From: Shewanella marina JCM 15074
GTDB taxonomy: Bacteria; Pseudomonadota; Gammaproteobacteria; Enterobacterales; Shewanellaceae
Length of the DNA stretch: 64,000 bases
Reading direction: 5' to 3'
NCBI RefSeq assembly: GCF_000614975.1
Contig: NZ_BALM01000002.1
Coordinates: 186,001-250,000, forward strand
Positions within the stretch are counted from its first letter, which is position 1. Each line of letters starts with the position of its first letter. Both the position numbers and the translations under genes were made by a program. The notes under the pieces were generated by a model. That model was not told the DNA's origin. It saw nothing but the letters and a program-made list of their open reading frames with translations, and made no database searches. This document shows positions 16,829-26,102 of this stretch, piece after piece.

Positions 16829-17431
16829 ATGATTCATAAAATTGCTAAAAATAAAGGTTTTACATTAATAGAATTAGTTGTAGTGATTATTATTCTTGGG
16901 ATTATTGCGGTAGTAGCAATTCCTAAGTTTATTAATTTACAACAAGATGCACATGAAAAAACGATTAAAGCTGTTTTTGGTGCCTTTAAATCTAGTGTGA
17001 ACTTATATCATAGTTGCTGGTTAGCATCGGGTAAGGATGGTTTTGCGAAGGATTTAGCTTGTTATGGACAAGGTAATATTGATTCATCTAAAACGGGTTA
17101 TCCTTTAGGTGTGGATACTGGAGTATATGGTAATGAAGGGACCGTACTAACAGGTAATGATTGTGAAACGTTATGGTATGGATTATTAGATAATCATTAT
17201 AAATTAGTCGCTCAGTCTGCCACCTCTTTTGCACCTGGTAATGATATCGTTTATTGGTATCAAGCTGACAAATTATATGATGAAGATGATCAACCTAATC
17301 CAAATGCATATTGCTATTATAATTATATTGCTGATAATCCAACGATCGGCAGTAAAAATTGGCAATTACAATATTTTCCTGCAACAGGGCAAACCAAGAT
17401 CACGCAATCTGTTCTGACTATTACGAAGTGA
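16829..17431 (+). CDS. type IV pilin-like prepilin (MSHA-type)
   Basis: The 200-residue protein has a short basic leader ending in Gly10, then FTLIELVVVIIILGIIAVVAIPKF. This is the class III prepilin signal cut and methylated by a PilD-type peptidase, with the conserved Glu5 needed for assembly. After the hydrophobic helix come AHEKTIKAVFGAFKSSVNLYH and a globular part with Cys residues that could form disulphides. The layout is like MSHA pilin MshA/MshB relatives. No other pilus gene lies nearby, so it may be an accessory or minor pilin using machinery encoded elsewhere. Its last 11 bases overlap the end of the convergent gene. Confidence 0.85.
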   Translation: MIHKIAKNKGFTLIELVVVIIILGIIAVVAIPKFINLQQDAHEKTIKAVFGAFKSSVNLYHSCWLASGKDGFAKDLACYGQGNIDSSKTGYPLGVDTGVYGNEGTVLTGNDCETLWYGLLDNHYKLVAQSATSFAPGNDIVYWYQADKLYDEDDQPNPNAYCYYNYIADNPTIGSKNWQLQYFPATGQTKITQSVLTITK

Positions 17432-17807
17432 TATTGGCTAAATTTTCATTAGACTGTATTGCTTCTAGCGCTTGAATATACTCAGTTGATAGTTGATTAA
17501 CGAGTTGTGAAATATTATTCAGCTGCTGCATATTGGGTTGCTGCTGCCATTGAGCAACGTATTGATCCAGTGTTTGAATATAAGCCGCTAGTCTATGTAA
17601 ATATTCAGTACTAACCAGCTGTTTAATTAAAATACTAAGAATAGTGAGCTTTTGATGTTGTTCTTGATTACAGGTTAAAAACTCAATTAATAAAATATTA
17701 ATTGAGTCTGGAATAAAAGCAGCTTGGGTAATTGCTTGCTGCAGTTCGACGCTTAATTGCTGACATAAACAAATATCGTTTTTTAAGTGAATTAATTTTG
17801 TTTTCAT
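17421..17807 (-). CDS. small helical protein, unknown function
   Basis: I do not recognise the family. From the ATG at 17807 it has 128 residues, rich in Gln, Leu and Ile, with no signal peptide or membrane helix. Almost all of it looks alpha-helical (LSVELQQAITQAAF, LHRLAAYIQTLDQYVAQWQQQ, LNNISQLVNQLSTEYIQALEAI) and may form a coiled coil. A TTG four codons upstream is an alternative start; neither has a strong ribosome binding site. It converges on the pilin gene with an 11-base overlap. Confidence 0.5.
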   Translation of the reverse strand: MKTKLIHLKNDICLCQQLSVELQQAITQAAFIPDSINILLIEFLTCNQEQHQKLTILSILIKQLVSTEYLHRLAAYIQTLDQYVAQWQQQPNMQQLNNISQLVNQLSTEYIQALEAIQSNENLANITS

Positions 17808-17998
17808 AAGTTTCACCAATTATTTTTGGCTACATTATCAGCAAAATTTAGCTTAAAGTGTGATCCACCTCTGTAATTCTATATTGCATAACGATAATAG
17901 ATTTGCTATGCAACGTATTAGATACATTTAAGCTTAGTTGTCATATCTGTATCTTGTCTCGATACAGATCATGCCTGTGGTAATGAGTTAACTATTAC

Positions 17999-18027
17999 TT
18001 GTTAAACTCGGGCTTGCATGCTAGTAT
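17999..18027 (+). promoter_or_regulatory. promoter of rplY
   Basis: TTGTTA, a 17-base spacer and TAGTAT lie about 80 bases before the start codon. Confidence 0.6.
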
Positions 18028-18030
18028 TCG

Positions 18031-18108
18031 CGCGCTCTAAGTACAGAGCGCGAGCTATCGCTGGTCGAAAGTGGTAGCACATTTTAATTTTATTTAAGTG
18101 AGTAGATC
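18031..18108 (+). promoter_or_regulatory. structured rplY leader, possible L25 autoregulatory site
   Basis: The leader opens with a perfect 8-bp hairpin (CGCGCTCT/AGAGCGCG, loop AAGTAC, 18031-18052) followed by a GCTATCGCTGG...AGTGGTAGC element. Autogenous control of rplY by L25 through its 5' leader is known in E. coli and relatives; whether this leader works the same way is inference. Confidence 0.45.
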
Positions 18109-18396
18109 ATGTCTTACACTATCGTTGCACAAACCCGCACTGAAATCGGGAAAGGTTCGAGCCGCCGCCTACGTCATGCTGGTAAAGTACCTGCAGTTAT
18201 CTATGGTGCTGGTAAAGAGCCAGTATCTATTGTTTTCGAACATAAAGATGTTATCAACATTCAAGCTAATGCTGATTTCTACAACAACGATCTAACTATC
18301 GTTCTTGATGGTACTGAAGTTAAAGTACGTGCACAAGCTATCCAGCGCCACGTATTCAAGCCATTAGTTGAGCACATCGACTTCGTATACGCTTAA
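18109..18396 (+). CDS. rplY: 50S ribosomal protein L25
   Basis: The 95-residue protein binds loop E of 5S rRNA in the central protuberance. It is the short single-domain form typical of gammaproteobacteria (94 residues in E. coli), not the longer Ctc form. Recognisable stretches are [24 protein letters not shown] and [24 protein letters not shown]. It has a strong promoter, a structured leader and its own terminator, so it is a single-gene unit. Codon choice is that of a highly expressed gene. Confidence 0.97.
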   Translation: MSYTIVAQTRTEIGKGSSRRLRHAGKVPAVIYGAGKEPVSIVFEHKDVINIQANADFYNNDLTIVLDGTEVKVRAQAIQRHVFKPLVEHIDFVYA

Positions 18397-18413
18397 TTTT
18401 AAGCTTATATGTA

Positions 18414-18437
18414 AAAGCGCCTAAGGGCGCTTTTTTT
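18414..18437 (+). terminator. intrinsic terminator of rplY
   Basis: AGCGCC and GGCGCT pair around TAAG, followed by a run of T. Confidence 0.85.
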
Positions 18438-18528
18438 GTATCTATAATTTATGAAATGATGAGCGTTAGACTATTACGGTGGTCGATGATGACTTTGTTT
18501 AAAGAGGGGATGTGTTTCTTATTTAGAT

Positions 18529-18556
18529 AACCTCTCTAGCACCCACGAGAGAGGTT
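18529..18556 (-). terminator. inverted repeat after tamB
   Basis: AACCTCTCT and AGAGAGGTT form a 9-bp stem 10 bases beyond the tamB stop. There is no clear T-run on the minus strand, so it is a weak candidate for the tamAB terminator. Confidence 0.4.
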
Positions 18557-18565
18557 AGTCATCGT

Positions 18566-21500
18566 TTATAGGTCAAAGCTATAGTAAAGGTCGAGAGTTT
18601 GTCCTAGCGTGCCAGAAACTGACTCTAAATAGAGTTGTGATAATAGATAGTAGCGGACAGTCATCTCGTAGCCGGGATTAAATAAGCCAACTCCGTATTT
18701 GACCATTAAATCTTTACCGATATAACCACTAATCGCAAATTTACCATCATCATTTGCATCTAGTTGCACATTAGAGAAACCTAGTTTCTCAATTAAGCTA
18801 CTCGCAGTATTACCAATATTACTAATCGCACCACCACTTAACTGTGAGCTTAGGGTTAATGCGGCGCCCATCATTAATGAGTCATTTTGGTCTGGGCTAT
18901 CAGCAGATATACCAGTACCTTTGATGATATAGGAGAGTATTTCTGCTTGTTCCATTTGTGGGTTGGAAAATAGCTTAACGACAGGTTTTTTCGGTGTCCC
19001 AGTAATCTTAACCCCCGCAGTTACATCGGCATCCTTAATGACCCTTACTGCTTCAATATTCAATGATGGTAGGGAAATGGGGCCTGCAAACTGTACTTCA
19101 CCGCGTTTAATGTCGAGGGTTTGTCCCAAAAACTTATAATTACCATCAACGACTTTTATATCACCAAAAAGCAGCGGAGGTCTAAAAGCCGTTTGCTGTA
19201 GTGCCAAGGTTCCTTCAATCTTGCCACTGAGTCCCATACCGTCGACTTTTAACTCATTGCCTACATTAATATTTAAGTTAGCCGTTATCGCAATAGGTTT
19301 AGCCTGTTTCTCTTTTGCTGAAATAGAGTCATTAAATACCACATCGCTTGAAAGTGGTACGCCGCCGGGTGCTAACGGTACAATTTTAATATTGCCTGAT
19401 GGTACATTGATCGTACCAGATATATTAAGTGCATGTTGCTTATAGCTAATTTCAACATTTGGCGATACCTGCACGATTGCCATTGGTGGCTGAATAACAG
19501 TAAGTTTGTCACCTTTTACTTTAATATTGGCAATTAACTTATTATCTAGCCAAGAAAAGCCGCCATCAATTTTAGCTTGGCCTTTGCCCATTGTTAAGGC
19601 GCCTAGAATTGTTGCTCGTTGGCCACTAAAATTAAGCGCTAAATTGATATCTTTTACTAACGTTGGGTTGGCAGAGGCTGATAATTTACCTTTTTCTAAA
19701 TTGATTGCACCAGATGCTTGTGGCGACATCAGGCTACCACCCAGTTTAATATCACCTGACAATTTACCATCTAATGTCTCTAACTGAGGGATAAACTGTT
19801 TAATGGTCAATAGTGACACTTGTGTTAATGATAACTCACCGCTTAACGCTCTGTCAGGCGTGACATTCACACTGATGTGACCATTTAAATCTGCCAAATT
19901 ATCGGTATCGACTTTAATTGCGGCATTAAGTTTTTTGGCATCTAAGTCTGCATTCAGGGCAATTTGTTGATAATTTACTTTTGCAACTTGATGGTTAGGT
20001 TGAGTCAAGCTGATTTGGCCTGGCGCAAAGGTTAACGCAAGTTTTGCCGTTGGTTTTTGTTTAGGTTGCCATGCAAAACTTGAAGTGAGTTTTGCGGGTC
20101 CTTGCCAGCTCATATTTGTTGGCATAAATGGCGCCAATAATTGACCTACATTACCATTAAAATGCAGTGCTGCTTGTCCTTGTTTAGCCAGTTTGACTTG
20201 CTCATCTAAACAGAGTTGGTTATCGCCATCAACTAAGCAAAATGGATTGACAACACCTTGCTGTTGCTGATTATTCCACTGACCTGTAATACTGTGGTCC
20301 AGTTGCCAATGGCCTAATATTGAGCTAATTGAAAGCTGATTAATCTCTGGAGTGAACTCTTGCAAGTCAGCGCTAATTTGGTTGTGAATGTTCGCATTTA
20401 GGTCAACATCACCACGGGTGGATAGAGTGAGTTGTTGTTTTGCTTTATTGCCTGAAATTGCGAGTAAAATATGACTCAACTCTGTTTGCTGTTGCTGCAG
20501 TTGCTTTAAACTCATTTGCGCTGAAAATTGCTGCTTACCATACAGTTGATATAGTCCTTTAATATCAAAACCAAGCAGTTGTAACTGCTGGTAACTGATC
20601 CCTTGGCTATGGCCATTGACATTCAGTTGAGGTTTATCGCGACTACCTGTGACATCAATTTTTGCCTTCAAATCACCGGTCGCATCTGGTAACCAGCGGC
20701 TAAAGTCCGGAATGTTGAGATCAGCATTAATATTCCAGTGTTTATTGGTATGACCCTTTACATGCAAACTTGCTCCTAACACATCAGCAGTTAAGCCATT
20801 AGAGTTGATTGCGTATTGATCATTGATGCTAAGATCGCCATTAACGGTGAATGGGTATTGCTCAACATGGCCATTAATATTGGCTTGTGACAATGCAACT
20901 TGCCAATGTTTATCTTTCAGTTTGCCTGTAGTAACCCAATTTCCGTTAATTAAACTTTGTGGCAAAGCTTGTTTGGTGGTTAGCCCGAGTTTAGCCATAT
21001 CAAACTGACTTAAATACATTTTGGCGTACCAAGTCAGTTGCTGTTGATAATCTAACCAGCCATCTAAACTAACACGTCCCATGTTACCAACAAGGTTGAA
21101 TGATTTTATTGCCAGTTTCTGTTGTTGATGGGCAAGTTCACCAGCAATGGCAACGCTTGCGTTATAGGGGCTACTCACATAACCGGATACAACAGCTTGT
21201 TGGTAGTCTAAATTGCCTGCTGATTGCAGATAAACACTGGCCATTTTGTATTCAGGTTTATCGAGTGGCCAATGGGCTTTGGCATTGGTTAGATTAGCTT
21301 TGTAGGTTAATGCAGGATCCATCAAGTTGACTAACCCCGTAAGGCCAAAGTTTATTGGCCCTTGAGCATCAGCTTTAATCTTTAAGTCAGCCAAACTTTG
21401 ACTTACTGCGAGAGATAGCTTTTGTTGCTTCAATTGCGGTAATTGACTTAATTGTTTGATATCGGCATTTAATTTTAGTGCCATAGGGTAGTTATCAGCT

Positions 21501-22384
21501 AAGCTAATTTTGCCCATTAAATCAAGGGTGCCATCTGTGTGGTCGATATCAAATTGTTTTAATCTAATTTTGCTACCAATAAAACTGCCTTGTAATTGAA
21601 TACTGTTGAAGTGATTAACTTCTTTGCCAATGATCAGGTCTGAATTCTTCATCGTCAGTTGATCAACAAATAAGGGCATTGGCATCGTAATAGTTGGCAT
21701 ATGTGCCAAAGGCCAACCATTATCATGTGATTGTGGGGTTTTAGCTGGTTTGTTGGCATCACTTGCAAGTGGAATATTCACTTTTAAGCCTGCGCTATTT
21801 AGCTGCATCACTTTTAAGCCTGATTGAGTCCATGCTGCTTTTAAATCAAGATGATTAGCGCCGTAGTGCATATCATTAACGGCAATATCAATCTTATTGA
21901 GGTCGGCTTTGTCCAGACTAATATCAAAAGGTAGCGTTAATTGAAAAGGCTTATCTGATTCTGTTTGAGTTGGTTTGCTATCACTAGCAAATTTACTGGT
22001 GTCTATATCCACCTTTATTTTGCTACTACTTAACTCATCAACACAAATCAGTTTTTTTAATAAGCACTGAGGTTGCCAAGTTAATGATAAGCCATCTGTT
22101 GCCACTGCAATACCATCCATTGACCAGCTAGCATGGCTTAATTGCAGGCTCTTATTTAAGCGGCCTGATTGATATTGCAGATGCAGATTGGGTACAAATT
22201 CTGATGCTAACCAAACTGATACACGGCTACCAAACGAGGTACCAATCAATAATGCCACAAGTATTAATATTAACAGTGGCAAGTAGATAATTGTACGGCA
22301 AGTCCATTTAAAGATTCGCCAACATAGCGATGGTTTAGGCTTTAATGGCGCTACAGTTTCAGTTTGTGTGGTTACGTCGGTCAT
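18566..22384 (-). CDS. tamB: translocation and assembly module subunit TamB
   Basis: The 1272-residue protein (E. coli about 1259) has an N-terminal signal anchor (TCRTIIYLPLLILILVALLIGTSFG). A very long beta-rich periplasmic part of the AsmA/VPS13-like bridge type follows, then the C-terminal DUF490/TamB domain (VQFAGPISLPSLNIEAVRV, VTAGVKITGTPKKPVVKLFSNP, YGVGLFNPGYEMTVRYYLL). TamB spans the periplasm from the inner membrane to TamA and helps outer-membrane protein insertion or phospholipid transport. It overlaps the end of tamA by four bases (ATGA), so the two are translationally coupled. Confidence 0.94.
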   Translation of the reverse strand: MTDVTTQTETVAPLKPKPSLCWRIFKWTCRTIIYLPLLILILVALLIGTSFGSRVSVWLASEFVPNLHLQYQSGRLNKSLQLSHASWSMDGIAVATDGLSLTWQPQCLLKKLICVDELSSSKIKVDIDTSKFASDSKPTQTESDKPFQLTLPFDISLDKADLNKIDIAVNDMHYGANHLDLKAAWTQSGLKVMQLNSAGLKVNIPLASDANKPAKTPQSHDNGWPLAHMPTITMPMPLFVDQLTMKNSDLIIGKEVNHFNSIQLQGSFIGSKIRLKQFDIDHTDGTLDLMGKISLADNYPMALKLNADIKQLSQLPQLKQQKLSLAVSQSLADLKIKADAQGPINFGLTGLVNLMDPALTYKANLTNAKAHWPLDKPEYKMASVYLQSAGNLDYQQAVVSGYVSSPYNASVAIAGELAHQQQKLAIKSFNLVGNMGRVSLDGWLDYQQQLTWYAKMYLSQFDMAKLGLTTKQALPQSLINGNWVTTGKLKDKHWQVALSQANINGHVEQYPFTVNGDLSINDQYAINSNGLTADVLGASLHVKGHTNKHWNINADLNIPDFSRWLPDATGDLKAKIDVTGSRDKPQLNVNGHSQGISYQQLQLLGFDIKGLYQLYGKQQFSAQMSLKQLQQQQTELSHILLAISGNKAKQQLTLSTRGDVDLNANIHNQISADLQEFTPEINQLSISSILGHWQLDHSITGQWNNQQQQGVVNPFCLVDGDNQLCLDEQVKLAKQGQAALHFNGNVGQLLAPFMPTNMSWQGPAKLTSSFAWQPKQKPTAKLALTFAPGQISLTQPNHQVAKVNYQQIALNADLDAKKLNAAIKVDTDNLADLNGHISVNVTPDRALSGELSLTQVSLLTIKQFIPQLETLDGKLSGDIKLGGSLMSPQASGAINLEKGKLSASANPTLVKDINLALNFSGQRATILGALTMGKGQAKIDGGFSWLDNKLIANIKVKGDKLTVIQPPMAIVQVSPNVEISYKQHALNISGTINVPSGNIKIVPLAPGGVPLSSDVVFNDSISAKEKQAKPIAITANLNINVGNELKVDGMGLSGKIEGTLALQQTAFRPPLLFGDIKVVDGNYKFLGQTLDIKRGEVQFAGPISLPSLNIEAVRVIKDADVTAGVKITGTPKKPVVKLFSNPQMEQAEILSYIIKGTGISADSPDQNDSLMMGAALTLSSQLSGGAISNIGNTASSLIEKLGFSNVQLDANDDGKFAISGYIGKDLMVKYGVGLFNPGYEMTVRYYLLSQLYLESVSGTLGQTLDLYYSFDL

Positions 22385-24229
22385 AGATCACTACCCATGG
22401 TTAAATGCAATCGCCATGAGCGATGTTGAAATTCAGTATTTTTTAGACCGACGCCTAGGTCGAGCTTAATTGGACCAATTGGTGAGATCCAATGGATACC
22501 ACCGCCGACAGAGACGATGGGTTCAAACTGATTTTTATCAAATGCATTACCTGCATCAACAAATGCCGCCACGCGCCAAGTAGGGGTTAGATAGTATTGA
22601 TATTCAAAACTACCAACGGCCAGATAACGGCCACCGATGACTTGGCGTGAAATGTTACCATCGGCTGCATTGTAATCAATATATGGGCCTAACTCGTGGT
22701 AACTATAACCACGAATACTCTGATCACCGCCGGCAAAGTATCTTAATGATGGTGGGATCAACGCAAGATCAGAATCGTTAGCGTAGTTAATACCTAAATC
22801 TAAACGGGTGACAATGCGATGTTTAGTAAAGAAGGTGTGGATCCATTTAAACTTGGCCTGCAGGCGAGCAAGTCGAGTCGCAGAACCTAATGCAGGGTCG
22901 GCATAATCCAAACTATAAATTTGTTGGTATCCCCATTTAGGTCAAAGCTGTTATCACCGCGAACCGTCTTTTGTAGACTCATGCCAAATAGATAAAAAGT
23001 AGGATCATAATCAATTTCTGATTGAGTATAAGATTCCTTTATCGATTCAACAGAATAGCCAAGTAACCATTTATGTTTAAGAGATTGCTGTCTTAATACG
23101 CCGAATAGTCGCTTAGTTGATTCCAGATGACCAGTATTATCAAATTGATGATCATTACTGTTGTAACTCTGAGTAAGGCCATATTGCTCACGCAATATCC
23201 CCATACGGATTTTGAGCTGATCATTTAATGGGTGGGTCAGCGGAATGGTATAAGTCGTCAAAAACTTTGGTTGATCTTTAGACCATTCAAAAGTGGTTTC
23301 TTGTGAGTGTCCATAACGGTTAATTTGTGGTGTTTTCCAAGTGACTCGATAACGAGGGTCAAAAGGCTTAGTGGTGTTACCACCAATATCAGCACCTATA
23401 CCTATTTGAAATGAGTTGCCTGGTTTATCCGCCAGCTCAACTTTTATCGGGATCTGTTGGTCTTGCGCCTGATCCATTTGTGGGATCACTTTAATATTTG
23501 CAAAGTAACCGGTCGCTAATAGACGTTGGTTTAATTTGCTCAGCTTATTGGCGTTATATTTGCTGTGGGGTTTAAACGGGATCAGCCTATCTAAAAAGCC
23601 ATCTTCAAGCGTATCACCTTCAAAGCTAATATCACCAATGCGATAGCGTTTGCCTGAATCAAAATCAAGGCTGATTTGCGCCGTATTTAAGTCCCGATTA
23701 ACTAGGATTTCAGAGCGACTATAATGTGCATCAAAATAGCCACGTGATAATGCCAGTGTTAATAGTTCATTTTTGACTGCTTCGTAGGTGCCTTGATTGA
23801 GGGCATCACCGGGTTTCATCTTGACTGATAATAACCACTTAGTGAAGACTGGATCATGTTGCATTTCAGGCGAAAAGTTAACGTCAACCCATTGGATTTT
23901 TGTCACAGGTCCTGGTGTGACCGATAGGGTTAAATACCAAGGGCCTTTTTTAGTTTGTTGGATTTGTTGACTGATCTTGCCGTGATAGTAGCCCATTGAT
24001 TGTAGGGCTTGTTCTACCTTATCTTTAACGCTAAACAGATAGGCACGACGATGAATCGCAGATGTAGCATATCGCCTAAATAAGCGTTTACATTTTGAGC
24101 TAACGCACCATTTATCCCGTTGACTTTAACATTAAGCCAATCATTATCTGCCGCATAAACAGATGCGCAGGTAAACAGCGTGAGCAACAAAATAAGACGT
24201 AAGTAACAACCAAATAACTTAACTAACAA
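22381..24229 (-). CDS. tamA: outer-membrane assembly factor TamA (two frameshifts)
   Basis: Three open frames (24229-24014, 23996-22887, 22911-22381) join into one Omp85-family protein of about 616 residues. The order is signal peptide (LILLLTLFTCASVYA), three POTRA domains (INGALAQNVNAYLGD, VTPGPVTKIQ, RKRYRIGDISFEGDTL-like region) and a 16-strand barrel with FFAGGDQSIRGYSY, the conserved lid-lock motif, and a C-terminal beta signal. The breaks lie near 24067 and 22923; one extra G/C base at each restores collinearity with E. coli TamA (an extra A fits the second equally well). They are probably sequence errors. The start is uncertain: the TTG at 24229 has no obvious ribosome binding site. 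Confidence 0.9.
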
Positions 24230-24358
24230 ATGAAATGCTTATATAAAGTCAAACTTGTGACTATTGTCACCAGTATTCTGCTTGCAAGCAAGGATAGGAT
24301 GTCATTTACTGGTCGAATTGGCGATAAATAACTCAAATAAAAAAGAGACCTTACAATA

Positions 24359-25402
24359 ATGAAAAGAAACATAACGCTATTATCACTTTCACTTGCACTG
24401 TGCTTGAGTTCATTAACAAATACAGCATTAGCTAATACTCAAGATAAACCCTTTGCAATCGCGATACATGGCGGTGCAGGTACTATCTCTAAAGCCAAGC
24501 TGACCATGGAACAGCAACAAGCATATCGCGCTAAATTAACTGAAGCCGTTGATGCTGGTTACAAGGTACTCGCCAAAGGGGGCGATAGTTTGGCGGCGGT
24601 TCAAGCATCAATTGTTATCTTAGAGAATAGTCCATTATTTAATGCCGGTTTAGGTGCGGTATATACTTTTGATGGTAGCCACGAGCTAGATGCATCGATT
24701 ATGGATGGCCGTACTATGAATGCTGGCGCAATTGCTGGGGTTCAACACATTAAAAATCCCATTGAACTTGCCTATAAAGTGATGACAGATTCTCCTCATG
24801 TCATGTTGCAAGGTGCAGGAGCAGAAGAGTTTGCTTTAACTCAAGGTATGTCGTTAGTGCCTACCCAGTATTTTGATACTGCCCAGCGTTACCAGCAACT
24901 ATTCGATGCCAAGCAGAAAATCACTGCGGCAGAGATGACACAAGGTTATCAAGCCAGTGTGAATGCACTCGACTTAGATTATAAGTTTGGTACGGTAGGT
25001 GCGGTAGCACTTGATCAGCAAGGTAATTTAGCAGCGGGTACCTCTACCGGTGGCATGACAGCAAAACGTTATGGGCGTGTTGGGGATTCGCCAGTTATTG
25101 GAGCCGGTACTTATGCTGAAAATGGTGTTTGTGCAGTTTCTGCAACGGGGCACGGTGAATACTTTATTCGCTATATGGTCGCTGGAGATATTTGTGCCAA
25201 AGTAAAATATCAGGATAAATCGATTATTCGCGCTGCAGATGAAGTGATCAACCAAAGATTGATTACTGCAGGGGGCTCGGGGGGCGTAATTGCGATTGAT
25301 CAACGCGGCAATATTGCGACGCCGTTTAATACCGAGGGTATGTATCGCGCCACCCGTAGTAAAGGCGAACCCGCACAAGTGATGATTTGGCAAGATCAGT
25401 AA
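24359..25402 (+). CDS. periplasmic isoaspartyl peptidase/L-asparaginase
   Basis: The 347-residue Ntn-hydrolase has a signal peptide (LLSLSLALCLSSLTNTALA, cut after Ala25). The fold's start is AIHGGAGTISK, with NAGLGAVYTFDGSHELDASIMDG and GAIAGVQHIKNPI in the alpha chain. The catalytic nucleophile is Thr212 in KFGTVGAVALD; self-cleavage before it would free the beta chain. GTSTGGMTAKRYGRVGDSPVIGAGTYA and SATGHGEYFIRY form the active site. It removes isoaspartyl dipeptides and hydrolyses asparagine in the periplasm. It is divergent from tamA and has its own terminator. Confidence 0.93.
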   Translation: MKRNITLLSLSLALCLSSLTNTALANTQDKPFAIAIHGGAGTISKAKLTMEQQQAYRAKLTEAVDAGYKVLAKGGDSLAAVQASIVILENSPLFNAGLGAVYTFDGSHELDASIMDGRTMNAGAIAGVQHIKNPIELAYKVMTDSPHVMLQGAGAEEFALTQGMSLVPTQYFDTAQRYQQLFDAKQKITAAEMTQGYQASVNALDLDYKFGTVGAVALDQQGNLAAGTSTGGMTAKRYGRVGDSPVIGAGTYAENGVCAVSATGHGEYFIRYMVAGDICAKVKYQDKSIIRAADEVINQRLITAGGSGGVIAIDQRGNIATPFNTEGMYRATRSKGEPAQVMIWQDQ

Positions 25403-25429
25403 TTGAATTGTCGTTAATGACCTTAAAAT

Positions 25430-25453
25430 AGCCGACTTTGAGTCGGTTTTTTT
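25430..25453 (+). terminator. intrinsic terminator of the asparaginase gene
   Basis: GCCGACT and AGTCGGT pair around TTG and are followed by a T-run. Confidence 0.85.
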
Positions 25454-25569
25454 ATGGCAAATTCATACTATTGAACCAATCGATTAGTGTAATCGGTTTA
25501 GAGGCGTAAATAATGATTTATATTAGCTACACTTACTAATGTTACTAACACATTTGATGAGGTTGAATT

Positions 25570-25986
25570 ATGGATTCTATTAAAATAATCGATAACATGG
25601 ATCGTCAACCTGTATTGCTACAGGCAAGCATGTCTATCGCTGAAGCCGTTGATATGCTGTTAAAACATCAAAAAATGGGTGCGCCTGTGGTTGATAAGCA
25701 AAAACATTTAGTGGGATTTTTATCACAACAGGATTGTTTGGCTGTGATGCTAAAAAGCAGTTATCACTGTGATTTAGTTGCAACGGTAGAAGATTGTATG
25801 AAAACGGAAGTATTATTTGTGTCGTCACAAGAGAGTATTTTGCAACTTGCTGAACAGATGGTTGGCCCTAAGCCAAAAATTTACCCCGTAGTTGATGCGG
25901 GGAAGGTGATAGGTACAATTAATCGTACAGATGTGCTTAAAGCCATGGCGATTTATATGCAGCAATGCTATTTAACCCCTGCCTAA
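25570..25986 (+). CDS. CBS-domain pair protein
   Basis: The 138-residue cytosolic protein consists of two CBS motifs and nothing else (first about 10-60 with GAPVVDKQKHLVGFLSQQDCL, second about 75-130 with IYPVVDAGKVIGTINRTDVL). Such pairs bind adenosine nucleotides and act as energy or ligand sensors. The partner is unknown. GAGG lies 7 bases before the ATG. hrpA follows after 116 bases on the same strand; no functional link can be inferred. Confidence 0.88.
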   Translation: MDSIKIIDNMDRQPVLLQASMSIAEAVDMLLKHQKMGAPVVDKQKHLVGFLSQQDCLAVMLKSSYHCDLVATVEDCMKTEVLFVSSQESILQLAEQMVGPKPKIYPVVDAGKVIGTINRTDVLKAMAIYMQQCYLTPA

Positions 25987-26102
25987 ACTCAAAAATCACA
26001 TTATTTGATAATCAGTAATAGTTTTTTCATCGAATAGTGATACCCAAATACGGTTAACCTTGTTAGGATCGCTTTTTTTGATTCTAGCAAGGGAATTTAG
26101 TT

